A stretch of DNA of 64,000 bases, from assembly GCA_905221615.1 (NCBI GenBank), contig CAJNDT010000491.1, forward strand, positions 706,569-770,568, read 5' to 3'. This DNA is from Symbiodinium sp. CCMP2592. Its lineage: Eukaryota > Sar > Dinophyceae > Suessiales > Symbiodiniaceae. Below are positions 51,174 to 60,699 of this stretch, piece by piece. The translations under genes were made by a program, and so were the position numbers. Under the pieces are notes generated by a model. That model was not told where the DNA came from. It saw only the letters and a list, made by a program, of their open reading frames with translations, and searched no databases. Positions within the stretch are counted from its first letter, which is position 1. Every line of letters starts with the position of its first letter.

Positions 51174-51944
51174 TTATTGAATTTCTGAAGATATAGTCAT
51201 AGCGTTTTCAAAGCGAATAAAGAACATACGATTTATATCTTTTGCATTTGTATTTATATATAAGAATGAATAGGGAGCATCGTTTATAGCTATTCTATAC
51301 ATTTCATATAATTCTTCTTTATTTACCAATGCGGAATTTTCTTCTAGAAATGAATTTACTTCATTCATATTTTTCAATCGGAATATAAATAAAGCCGAAG
51401 CGTTTAACCTTACAATAGGAGCTAGGACATTATATTTCTGAGTAGATAACAATACAGATATAGCATTATGGCGACCACGGGTAAATAATGAATGTAATAT
51501 ATTTGAATACCTTACGAATTTTGGGTCGTCCGCGAAATCATCAATGACGATTAATATTGAATGTAAATTCTTTTGTTTATTCTTTTTTTGGTAATCTATA
51601 ACTTTATGTTGAGTTTTTATAATTTGATTTAATGCTTCAGGGTTATATTCTTCAAAATATGTTTTTTCTTTTTCGGTATCTACATTCATATGATCAGATA
51701 TATGTTTTTTTACACTATTCCATGTGTCATCAACATGAACACTAGGACTGAATATAAATATTCTTTCAAAGGAACCTTTATAAATATTCAATATGAGATT
51801 TTGGATCAATACAGTTTTACCACCAGTTGATGAAGCAACTAATATACCACGGAATGGAAGCGACGGCATCATATCATATTTTGAGTGTTTGTATGTATAT
51901 TCTGGAATATCTATTGGTTTGACGATGGGAATGGTATTATTCAT
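51174..51944 (-). CDS. FtsK/HerA-type DNA-packaging ATPase (A32-like)
   Basis: The ATG at 51944 (MNNTIPIVKPIDIPEYTYKH) is preferred to the upstream one at 51977, giving about 256 residues. FRGILVASSTGGKTVLIQNL near residue 35 is the Walker A region, SILIVIDDFADD near 130 the Walker B, and LLSTQKYN near 165 the sensor-type motif. This size and order are those of the genome-packaging ATPase of polintons, PLVs, virophages and nucleocytoplasmic large DNA viruses. It would pump DNA into the capsid made by MCP and penton. The frame is intact. It is the only minus-strand gene in this part and faces the replication module across 52000-52250. Confidence 0.85.
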   Translation of the reverse strand: MNNTIPIVKPIDIPEYTYKHSKYDMMPSLPFRGILVASSTGGKTVLIQNLILNIYKGSFERIFIFSPSVHVDDTWNSVKKHISDHMNVDTEKEKTYFEEYNPEALNQIIKTQHKVIDYQKKNKQKNLHSILIVIDDFADDPKFVRYSNILHSLFTRGRHNAISVLLSTQKYNVLAPIVRLNASALFIFRLKNMNEVNSFLEENSALVNKEELYEMYRIAINDAPYSFLYINTNAKDINRMFFIRFENAMTISSEIQ

Positions 51945-51977
51945 TATTTTTACATAGATTTTTTTTATAAATATCAT

Positions 51978-52254
51978 AGTTTAAATATTATGGATTAATA
52001 TGTTTAAAAATTAATTTGTAGTATATATTGACAGGGCAGTGTGCCATTTGAAATAAAGGAGAAGGAAAAGCCCCCAATGGCAAGTGTTGCACTACATAAG
52101 ATAGAGACTAATTAGTTTGATATGAATTCATAATTTTATATCTTACACATTCCCCGATGTAAAATATAAAATTATAAATATATTTTTTTAAAAAAAATAT
52201 ATAGAAATTTTTATAATAAAAATATTTTAAAGAAAAAATTCTATTATAATATAT
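51978..52254. other. Divergent intergenic region between ATPase and the right module
   Basis: AT-rich. It contains GGAGAAGGAAAAGCCCCCAA near 52060. At 52220-52254 a block TTTTAAAGAAAAAATTC then TATATATG is a weaker version of the promoter-like block of the downstream genes. Confidence 0.4.
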
Positions 52255-52625
52255 ATGGAAAATAATACTTTGGAAAAAATGTTAAACGAATTGACGATGG
52301 ACGATATTAAGGAACAACTGGCACTATATCAAAAACTTTATTATCATAAAAAAAGTCAGAACAAACATACTACGAAGTTAAAAAAGAAAGTGCTAGACAA
52401 TACCATAAACGAAAAGCTTTAGATAAAATATTAAATGATAAAAATATTGATATAATGGATAAATTAGAACTCACCGAAACTAAAGCAGGTATCAAGGTTA
52501 AAAAAAATCAAAAATACACACTTGACAATGTTGTTATGTTAAAGCCTTCAAAAAAGAAAACAGAAAAGAAAAAAGACACAGAAACTACAGAAACCTCAAC
52601 TGAAAATGAGAATAAAAATGCATAA
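52255..52625 (+). pseudogene. Small lysine-rich protein (about 122 aa), frameshifted
   Basis: The frame from ATG 52255 reads MENNTLEKMLNELTMDDIKE and then LALYQKLYYHKK. At the A-run 52348-52354 the sense passes to the next frame: SEQTYYEVKKESARQYHKRK and DKLELTETKAGIKVKKNQKY, ending at TAA 52623-52625. One missing A explains the break. The continuous product is helical and basic. It is too split to appear as one frame. Function unknown. Confidence 0.5.
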
Positions 52626-52642
52626 GGTGAACAAGGAAAAGC

Positions 52643-52732
52643 TTCCAATTTTGAGCTGGATGAGGTTCCAATTTTGAGCTGGATGAGGTTCCAATTTTGA
52701 GCTGGATGAGGTTCCAATTTTGAGCTGGAACC
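52643..52732. repeat. 23-bp tandem repeat, about four copies
   Basis: Units TTCCAATTTTGAGCTGGATG plus AGG are virtually identical. Related GGAACC/TTCCAG words continue to about 52805. It lies in the gap between two genes. Confidence 0.9.
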
Positions 52733-52960
52733 TTTTAAATAAAGGGGGAAATGAGGTTCCAGTTGATAATTGGAAGGGGTTCCAGGTTGGAGCTGGAACC
52801 TGTTCCCTGTTCTAATTGGTAGGTGAAATTTTGGGAATAAAATTCTTAAAAAATATACAGAAATTTTTATTATAAAAATTTTTGTTAAAAAAAATATAGA
52901 AATTTTTATTATATTTTTTTATTAAAAAAATATATAGAAATTTTTATTATAAATTTTTTT

Positions 52961-53001
52961 CTTAAAAAAATGTTCTAAAGAAAAAATCTATACTAATATA
53001 T
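52961..53001 (+). promoter_or_regulatory. Conserved upstream block, copy 1
   Basis: CTTAAAAAAATGTTCTAAAG followed by AAAAAATCTATACTAATATA directly precedes the ATG at 53002. The same block precedes 54598, 55319 and 59836, so it is a good candidate viral promoter. Confidence 0.6.
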
Positions 53002-53511
53002 ATGACAGTTCTCTGTCCAGGATGTGCTGACCAAAAGGTCACAGGAAAACTATTATGTAAACAGGTTTTACAAGAAGATGCATTTAATTTAATAAATTCC
53101 TTTAATAGGTGCGAAAGGTGCGACGACATAGTTAATACCAGATTGTTCATAGAGACATATAACTCTGAAACATGGCTTATACTTCACCATGCGCGAGTTT
53201 TACAAAGCATAAAGACAGAAGTTAATGACAAGAATATAAACAAACATATTAATAAACATTCAATGTGTTATTTAAGATATGTCGGACATTGTTTAAGTTA
53301 TGGACATACACCGTCAGATAGACAAACATGTGAGAGTGAGAGAGATATATTAAACATGATACAGAAGAGGAAAAATAGAAAAAAAGGAGATGAAGATATA
53401 AATCTAAAAAAATTATCATTTGATTTTTTTAGAAACATGATTCTAAAAAAGTTTGATCATAAAAATGCCCAGTTTATGATAAGAATGCTTTATAAAATAC
53501 TATACTATTGA
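53002..53511 (+). CDS. Zinc-ribbon protein, family member 1 (169 aa)
   Basis: CPGC at residues 5-8 and CERC near 37-40 form a C-x2-C...C-x2-C pair with about 30 residues between, followed by a helical basic body (KRKNRKKGDEDINLKK). Two other genes (54598, 59836) share this layout, though this one is distant in sequence. It is preceded by the conserved promoter block. Possibly a regulator or replication helper; function unknown. Confidence 0.55.
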   Translation: MTVLCPGCADQKVTGKLLCKQVLQEDAFNLINSFNRCERCDDIVNTRLFIETYNSETWLILHHARVLQSIKTEVNDKNINKHINKHSMCYLRYVGHCLSYGHTPSDRQTCESERDILNMIQKRKNRKKGDEDINLKKLSFDFFRNMILKKFDHKNAQFMIRMLYKILYY

Positions 53512-53533
53512 ATATAATCTAATTCTTTTTATT

Positions 53534-54471
53534 ATGAGCGACGGCGAGGATAATAAAAAGAATTCAATAATAAATGATATCTATTTTGATAGAGCAGGCT
53601 TTGGAAGCAAAAAGCAAACATTAAAATATGCAAGAGAAAAAGATAAAACCATTACAATGGCTGATGTTGATAAATTTTTAGGGAAAATGTGGAACAGAAG
53701 AAGCAGATAAGAGGCAAAAATTCATTTATAGCCCCGGAACCATTTTATGAATTTCAATTTGATTTATTTTTTATAACTGACCTTGAAAATCAAAAATTTA
53801 AGGTCGGAGCAATAATGATAGATGTTTTTAGTCGGTTTATGGTGGTAGTCCCGATTAAAAGCAAAGACGAAGGCAATGTAGCATCGGCAATGATTGAAGG
53901 ATTTAATAAAATGGGAGGAAAACCAAAAATATTATATACCGACGACGAGGGAGCATTACAAAATGCAAGCATTCAAGAATATTTAAACAAGGAAGGAATA
54001 CAACACCACAGAACGAGAGCACAGAACGAGAGCACATGCAAATTTTAGCGAGAGAGCAATTAGAACTTTTAAGGACATGCTTTACAAAAGAGTTGAAGCG
54101 GATGAAAAAAAGGTAAAACGAATATTCAATGGACAGACTATATTTTTGAAGTTTTATTAACATATAATAATAAAATGGAACATTCAACTATTAAAATGAC
54201 ACCGAAGGAAGCAATGAAGGAGAAGAACGAACTTAAGGCAAAACAGAACATGACAAACCAAGCAACCAGAACTAGAAAATATCCTAATATATCTGTAGGT
54301 GACAAGGTGAGAATTTACAGAAAAAAGAAACCGGGAGAAAAGGAAAGAGTCGGAATATGGGGAAAAGAAACACACGAAATAGAAAAAATAGAACAGAGAA
54401 ATAACCAAAGCAATTTTTATGTGAAAGGGAGCAACCGACCATATTTACGATTTGAACTTTTAAAACTTTAA
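53534..54471 (+). pseudogene. Retroviral-type (rve) integrase, broken in three places
   Basis: The N-terminal part begins at ATG 53534 (MSDGEDNKKNSIINDIYFDR) and includes ADVDKFLGK. A missing A at 53684-53687 shifts to the frame with NSFIAPEPFYEFQFDLFFIT (first catalytic Asp) and ILYTDDEGALQNAS (second). A 13-bp tandem duplication (54007-54019, 54020-54032) shifts the frame again before FSERAIRTFKDML (candidate Glu). A third shift in the A-run 54105-54111 leads to IQWTDYIFEVLLTYNNK and a C-terminal SH3/chromo-like domain (ISVGDKVRIYRKKK). This is the polinton integrase type that uses the inverted repeats and makes short target duplications. It is inactive unless the indels are errors. Confidence 0.85.
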
Positions 54472-54540
54472 AAAAATATATAGAAATTTTTATTATAGAA
54501 ATTTTTATTATAAAAAAATATATAGAAATTTTTATTATAA

Positions 54541-54597
54541 ATTTTTTTCTTAAAAAAATGTTCTAAAGAAAAAAATCTATAGTATTATATATACAGG
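54541..54597 (+). promoter_or_regulatory. Conserved upstream block, copy 2
   Basis: TTCTTAAAAAAATGTTCTAA then AGAAAAAAATCTATAGTATT and ATATATACAGG before the ATG 54598. Practically identical to the copy at 59780-59835. Confidence 0.65.
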
Positions 54598-55164
54598 ATG
54601 TTCAAGTTAACATATTGCTGGAAGTGTGAGGAAATCAAAGAACAACATAAAACATTAAATAAAATGTTACCAGATGATTTTTGTAACATGTTAGGGGATT
54701 ATGAGAAGTGTAGTAATTGCCACGGTTGTATCTACTTTAACGACCATTACAAAGAACCATATGAGGAAAATAAAGACCACTTTAAGGCAAGAATAACAAT
54801 TCATTTTTTATTGATGAAAGTATTTGATAATAACACCATGAAGCCAAAGCTAACAATGCACGATTACAAATATATAATACATAACTCACAACATCCATTG
54901 AAAAAACAGATGTTGAATTTTTTAGTTTCATGTCGTAGAGGGCGTGTTAAAAGTTCAACACAGTTCCTAAATAACTTACTACATTGGAATTTTCTATATA
55001 GAGATTTTGATAAACTATCTGAAATTTCAACAGACGAAAACAGAGAGATTGTAAAAGAAATAATTTTATCAATGTTTGAATTCTTTAGGACATGTTGTTC
55101 TAAAAAGAAGTATAGCGTAAGTGAAAAAGAAATGAGGGACTATATAGAGGAGCGAATGAAATAA
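54598..55164 (+). CDS. Zinc-ribbon protein, family member 2 (188 aa)
   Basis: Start MFKLTYCWKCEEIKEQHKTL. CWKC (7-10) and CSNC (near 40) form a zinc-ribbon-like pair; the remainder is helical and ends SEKEMRDYIEERMK. The first 30 residues and the promoter are almost identical to the 59836 gene, showing duplication; the middle has diverged. Placed between integrase and polymerase. Function unknown. Confidence 0.6.
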   Translation: MFKLTYCWKCEEIKEQHKTLNKMLPDDFCNMLGDYEKCSNCHGCIYFNDHYKEPYEENKDHFKARITIHFLLMKVFDNNTMKPKLTMHDYKYIIHNSQHPLKKQMLNFLVSCRRGRVKSSTQFLNNLLHWNFLYRDFDKLSEISTDENREIVKEIILSMFEFFRTCCSKKKYSVSEKEMRDYIEERMK

Positions 55165-55260
55165 ACATTTTAATAAATCATCTTTTATTAAATAGTTTAT
55201 CCAACTTTTTTAGACCAAAAACTTTAAAAAAAAATAAAGAATTTTTTATTATAAATTTTT

Positions 55261-55318
55261 TTCTTAAAAAATGTTCTAAAGAAAAAAATAATATAATATA
55301 TTATATATAGGATATTAT
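55261..55318 (+). promoter_or_regulatory. Conserved upstream block, copy 3 (before the polymerase)
   Basis: TTCTTAAAAAATGTTCTAAA then GAAAAAAATAATATAATATA. It has the same AATGTTCTAAAGAAAAA core and ends at ATG 55319. Confidence 0.6.
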
Positions 55319-58300
55319 ATGTCCAAGTTTATAGTGAGCAATGTTAGAAAACTTAATAAACTGAAGCAGGATAGAATAAATGCTTCGGTTAAAATCACAC
55401 AAGCAACCATAAAAAGGATAAATAAAGTCATATCACTTTACAAGGACAGGATAATGTTAAATGTAGCAACTGCTGAAAATTTCATTAAAAACCTTACCAG
55501 TCCTAATAAGAGAACAGCAGAAAAAGCAAGGGACAAATACAACAAAATGATAGAAGACCTAAATAAGAAACCACCACCACCAGAACAAAAACGACTTATG
55601 GATACATATTTAGTAAACTTTCAACTTTATGTTATTAAAGACCCTGAAAAAACAAAAATGAAACCAGCATTTAAACGATATGGGAAAAGTTTTTATATTG
55701 AAAAATTTGATATAAGACAAGCAACTGTAAAGGCGAAAAGCTTTAATATTGAATGGATAAAGAAGATTATTTTTAGAAATAATTATGAAGATAAAAACGA
55801 TTTAGTATTTTATGATTTAGGAGATAAGAATTATAAGTTGGTAAGTCTTGAATATAAGAAAATCCTAGATATACTAAGATCAGATAAAGATTTTAATAAT
55901 TTTATAACAAGTTTTCGTATAAGTTATGATGACCTCCCTGACGCTATCAAAATTCAACAAGTGGAAAAAATAAGCAAAAGTGGTGAGAAATTTGACATAA
56001 TGAAAGAAAACTTAACTGACGGAATACTGCACTCATCAATGTATCATCGTTACATATATACACACATTAACAGCAATTTGACAAACCTAAAACAAGCAAT
56101 AGAAAATAGCACATATGTAGATAATCAGTGTTGGTTTAATGCACTGATAGACTTTTACCACGATACCCTGATGGACAGCAACAAGACAAAACAGTTAACA
56201 CGAGAAAAAATTATAGAGATTACAGGGAAGGAGGATTTTTATAGCAAAGGTGCTAGCATTGAAGACATGGATAAGGTATTTAAGGAGTTTAAAATACCAG
56301 CTAGAATTTTTGATAGCTTTAATAATCTGATATATAAACACGAACCGGAACACAACAAAAGAAGAATTAAGCCGTTTTATGCCATTGTCAAAAACAGCCA
56401 CATTTACACAATGAATAACGACTTAAAAAGCATTGAACAGAAGCAAAATTTAGAAGAACAAAAATACATAGTTAAAGCATCTACCGAATACCATTTGAAC
56501 GAAAAGGAAGAACCGCCTAAATATAAAATGTTCAATGATACATATGAACTTTTAAAAATGGTAAGTAAAGAAAAAGAGCCAATAACATATCATTTAGTAC
56601 CTGAACATAACAGTTTGACCAGAATATTTTTTGAACTCTTGAACTCAAGATATGAACCGCAAATAAAATTTCAAGCGGGAATTATTACAGAAGTGAAGCT
56701 TAAACTTAAGAAAACCACATTTATAATTAAAACTCAAAGTTTGATTAAGGGGTCGTCAGATGGATGCATAGCAGTAGACGACGAAAAAACATATAACAAC
56801 ATGAACGAAGCAATGTTTAATTTCAATAAAGCTTTGTTTAATCCATTACATAAGTCATTTTATAATCAAATTGACCTGAAGATTTACAAAGAAGCAAAAA
56901 CCATACCACCAACAGGACTTTTAAAACCTAGGGAATACATACCGAAAGAAGTTACAGAAATAGACATAACGAAAGCATATACAAGTAGATTAATTAACAT
57001 TGATAAAATACCAGTATTCAATCAATTTGACATCTGGAGACCTTACACTAATGACATGGATTATAATAAATTGTCAGATTATGTGTTATACTTTGTTGAA
57101 GATTGTAAAAGAACTAGGCCTAATTTTACAGTGTTCCTCAACTTAATTAATCAAAAATACAACTTAATATATGGAAAATATTTGAAACAGATTGATGCAA
57201 ACGATCTAAAAATATTGTATTATAAAAAGCCTTCCTTCATACACGATGTTAACTATAACGAGTTAGTTAAGGAATTATGGAAAAAATCCATGATGAACTG
57301 GACAAACTGATTAAAAAACTTATTGTAAATGTTAATATCGGGCTTTTAGAAAAAACCGAGAACACCTCGCAAAAAAGCACAGTTTTCAAAAACTTGAAGG
57401 AGGCATCAAATTTTCAATTAAAACATGGAGGCAAAATACATAAGATAGAAGAAGTAGAATGTCACCACGATATAATGTTTAGGGGAGATAAAGATGACGA
57501 AAACATATATTCAAAAATGTATGATGAACCAAGTGGAACGGATTATTATTTAGTGAATTTGTCGGACAGTGCAACATTAAATAATGGATTTATTTATATT
57601 AAAGAGCTGTTACTTCAAGACCATAATTTTAAAATGCTTCAAGATTATAATAAACTAGTGAAAAATTTTGTATCAGTTATTAGTGTTAAAACAGACGCAT
57701 TTGTAATAAGAACACAGGATATTGACAAAGCACGAGAGATTTTAGAAATGAAAACCGGCATAGGAGAATGGAGAGCAAACAAGAAAGGAGAAGAAATAAT
57801 TTTATCACCAGAGGAATACAAGAAAAAACCAAATGAATTAAATAAAATACCTATTTACAAAAATGTAGCAATAGAAATCAAAGACGAGTATGACACCAAA
57901 AATATAATAGCAAATGTTATAAGTGCTAAACATGTTATGATCAGGGCAAAATATGCAGGTTCAGGAAAGAGTTATATATGTGAAAGAATGGCAGATATGG
58001 GTATGAATGTTTTATTTGTATGTCCTACTAATAAACTTGTTCAAAAATACGGAACAGACGCAATCACAGTAAATAAATTCTTTTCTATAGCTGTGGGAGA
58101 CGAGAAGCTAGAAAAATTTGATTATTCAGGTTATGATGTCATAGTGTTTGACGAGATTTATTTTAACGGTTTAAGGGTGTTAAACAGAATTAGGGAGTTT
58201 GTTGAACAAAATCAAGATAAAATAATAGTAGCTACCGGCGACGGTAAGCAATTAAAACCAGTATCAGAACTAACCAATTTACAGGAGCACGAAGAATATG

Positions 58301-59220
58301 CCGATAATTGTGTGGATAAAATTTTCAAATATAATATTTATCTGAAAGTCTGTAAACGGTTAAGGAAAGAGGAAGACAGGAAAAAACTAGAAAATATTTA
58401 TATTGACATTTTTGAAAATAATATTAAAGCTAGAGATTTAGTGAAAAAATATTTTAAATACACATCTGACATAAATTTAAACAGTAATAATGTAGCATAT
58501 TTAAATGATACATGTAGGGAAGTTGCAAATGAAATTAGAAAAATGCAAAATAGAAAAGGTGAATATGAAGTGGGAGAAATAATGATATGCAGAGAGTATT
58601 TAAAATCAAAAACTTATAAATTTCAAGTTAATTTTAAATACAAGATTTTAAACATAGTTGAAAATGTGGTGGTCTTAGAAGACGAGCACACTAAAGCAAT
58701 TCAACAGTTACCGGTGGATATGTTGAGGAAGCATTTTATATTCAATTATTGTTTTACCTGCCACAGTGTCCAAGGTTCAAGCATTGAGGGAGGTATAACA
58801 ATATTTGATTATAACCACTGTTTAGTTAATAAAAACTGGTTATGGACGGCGATTACAAGAGCGACAGATTTAAATAATGTAACATTCTTCAAATATAATA
58901 ATGAACATGACAATGAATTTAATAAAAGATGTATATACAATTATTTAGGTAGAAAGGTTGAAGGATATAAAGAACAAGATAGAAAAGCAAAGAGAAAAAT
59001 AGATCATAAGAACTATATTACACCTGAATGGTTATTAGAAAGGTTGAATGGGAGTTGTGAAAAATGTAGTGTAGAATTTTATGTTAAATCAATAGGTGGA
59101 AATATAAGGACGAATTTAACAGCACAAAGAAAATTTAACGATCAGACACATACAATAAGCAATTGCATAGCATATTGCAAGAGGTGCAACTGCAACGCCA
59201 GTGATAAAGAAAAGTTTTAA
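55319..59220 (+). CDS. DNA polymerase B - SF1 helicase fusion with protease-like and HNH-like parts (one frame break)
   Basis: Two overlapping frames (55319-57310 and 57277-59220) form one product of about 1,300 residues. Part 1: residues about 267-360 show DNQCWFNAL and NSHIYTM, resembling Cys and His boxes of OTU/papain-like proteases (inference). Near 546 EIDITKAYTS is the polymerase motif A. Part 2: KKLIVNVNIG at its start is motif B and SVKTDAFVIR (about 135) motif C, so the break falls inside the palm. An SF1 helicase follows: AKYAGSGKSY (Walker A), DVIVFDE, VATGDGKQLKP, HSVQGSSIEGG and WTAITRATD. The tail CEKCSVEF...CKRCNCN resembles an HNH-type zinc region. The break is in an A6 run (57281-57286): one lost A or a -1 frameshift. 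Confidence 0.75.
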
Positions 59221-59272
59221 AAAGTTTAAAAAAAATATAGTTTTAAAAAAACTTTTATATAATATTGTATAT

Positions 59273-59578
59273 ATGCCAGTTGGTAAAAGCAAGGTTGAAG
59301 CAGTAGCAGAAGAGACACAAAATGAACAATTTGAAGAATTTAGCGAAAAAATTTACAATATGATTTTAGAACTAACTCGTGATATGGAAACGGTTTTAGA
59401 AAAACTTGAAGTATTAACTGAAAAGCCTAAATATAAATCAAATACAAATCCTGAAGCATCATACACAAACAAAAGAAACGCCTATATTAAGAAATTAAAT
59501 GACGGAGCAATTTTACAACCTAAACCGGAAACTATGGAATATTATAAGGTTACAAAGGAAGGAGATAAGTATGTTTAA
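59273..59578 (+). CDS. Small acidic protein (about 101 aa), provirus
   Basis: The ATG at 59273 (MPVGKSKVEAVAEETQNEQF) is the first likely start; open sequence before it is AT-rich promoter. Helical and charged, with a lysine-rich C-terminal half. It follows the polymerase-helicase by 52 bp. Unknown function. Confidence 0.45.
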   Translation: MPVGKSKVEAVAEETQNEQFEEFSEKIYNMILELTRDMETVLEKLEVLTEKPKYKSNTNPEASYTNKRNAYIKKLNDGAILQPKPETMEYYKVTKEGDKYV

Positions 59579-59607
59579 CAAAAAATTGTAAACATATTTT
59601 TAAAAAT

Positions 59608-59780
59608 TTGAAAAAATATATAGAATTTTTTATTATAAAATTTTTTATTATAAAAAAAATATATAGAAATTTTATTATAAAAAAATATATAGAAATTTTT
59701 ATTATAAAATTTTTTATTATAAAAAAAATATATAGAAATTTTTATTATAAAAAAATATATAGAAATTTTTATTATAAATT
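59608..59780. repeat. AT-rich tandem repeat upstream of the last gene
   Basis: Units AAAAATATATAGAAATTTTT plus ATTATA recur about six times. Similar single or double copies lie at 52190, 52850-52950, 54475-54540 and 55228. The frame across it is an artefact. Confidence 0.8.
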
Positions 59781-59835
59781 TTTTTCTTAAAAAAATGTTC
59801 TAAAGAAAAAAAATCTATAGTATTATATATACAGG
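59780..59835 (+). promoter_or_regulatory. Conserved upstream block, copy 4
   Basis: TTTTTTTCTTAAAAAAATGT then TCTAAAGAAAAAAAATCTAT and AGTATTATATATACAGG, almost identical to copy 2. Confidence 0.65.
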
Positions 59836-60432
59836 ATGTTCAAGTTAACATATTGCTGGAAGTGTGAGGAAATCAAAGAACAACATAAAACATTAAATAA
59901 GATATTACCTGAAAATATTTGTAACATGTTAGGGGATTATGAAACATGTAAAACATGTTCAAGAATGATATACTTAAATAAAGAATTTGAATTACATAAA
60001 TCAAAACATGAAAACAAAGACAATAAATATTTTAAACATGAAGTTATATTTAACAGAATTACAAATAAAAAACCTATTAACGAATTACTATATACAGTTC
60101 AAGATTTTAAAATTATAATAAAACGATCAGATATTAACAAAAGTAAAAAACAAAATATGTTAGATTTTGTAAGACACTATGACCCTAATAATTTAAATGA
60201 AAATTATCAAAGTAATATTGAAGTAATACAATGCATATCAAATCAAATACAATATCCTAATATATTTAAAAACAGCATAGAAGCAGTAGATCGTATGTAT
60301 GGAGATGTAACAGGAAATGTAATAAAAGAATTAATTATACTTTTATGGCAGGATATTATATCAATCATTCCAATGAAATATAATTTAACAGATGACGAAA
60401 TACGAGACTATGTAGAATTTGTAATAACATAA
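59836..60432 (+). CDS. Zinc-ribbon protein, family member 3 (198 aa)
   Basis: Start MFKLTYCWKCEEIKEQHKTL, identical to member 2 over the first 20 residues. CWKC and CKTC make the zinc-ribbon pair; the C-terminus DDEIRDYVEFVIT resembles the SEKEMRDYIEERMK end of member 2. The central part has diverged strongly. It is the last gene before the right inverted repeat. Duplication included the promoter. Confidence 0.6.
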   Translation: MFKLTYCWKCEEIKEQHKTLNKILPENICNMLGDYETCKTCSRMIYLNKEFELHKSKHENKDNKYFKHEVIFNRITNKKPINELLYTVQDFKIIIKRSDINKSKKQNMLDFVRHYDPNNLNENYQSNIEVIQCISNQIQYPNIFKNSIEAVDRMYGDVTGNVIKELIILLWQDIISIIPMKYNLTDDEIRDYVEFVIT

Positions 60433-60463
60433 AAAAATATCACAAACAATTATCACCAAAAAT

Positions 60464-60699
60464 TATCACAAAAATTTTATCATAAATTTATTGTAAAATT
60501 TATGATAAAATTATTGTAAAATTTTATGATTTTTTTATCATAAATTTCTGAAATTTTAATGGCGAAATGTGCGAGGGTATGATGTCAAAAATGTGCAAAA
60601 ATTTATTGAAATGTTGAAATCATAGGGTATACCCTAGGGAAATAACGCATCAGGCGTTTGCGGTACGGAGATAAACATGGGGCATGCCCCCACCTAACT
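60464..60699. repeat. Right terminal inverted repeat of the provirus
   Basis: Reverse complement of 38520-38755 with about two mismatches, ending GGGGCATGCCCCCACCTAAC plus T. The inner edge is AT-rich with repeated TTATCAC words. Confidence 0.95.

Larger units (their letters stand above)
38520..60699. mobile_element. Polinton-like virus / Maverick-type provirus, 22.2 kb
   Basis: The element is bounded by inverted repeats of about 236 bp and a 5-bp target duplication. It is AT-rich against the GC-richer host DNA. It carries the polinton/PLV hallmark set: rve integrase, family B DNA polymerase, FtsK/A32 packaging ATPase, major capsid protein and penton. It adds a helicase, a lipase, an S74 fibre, zinc-ribbon proteins and host-like cargo. 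I see no adenovirus-type maturation protease. The presence of both capsid genes and integrase supports an integrating virus rather than a plain transposon. Several genes carry single-base or short frame breaks. The right module (52255-60432) is all plus-strand and replication-related; the centre holds capsid genes. Confidence 0.92.

Noticed and set aside
59608-59790. 60-codon frame of the type KKYIEFFIIKFFIIKK
   Set aside because: Pure translation of the AT-rich tandem repeat.
38520-60699. Virophage instead of PLV
   Set aside because: The family B polymerase, rve integrase and long inverted repeats fit PLV/Polinton types, and no virophage-specific cysteine protease or primase-helicase was seen; Mavirus-like elements cannot be fully excluded without trees.
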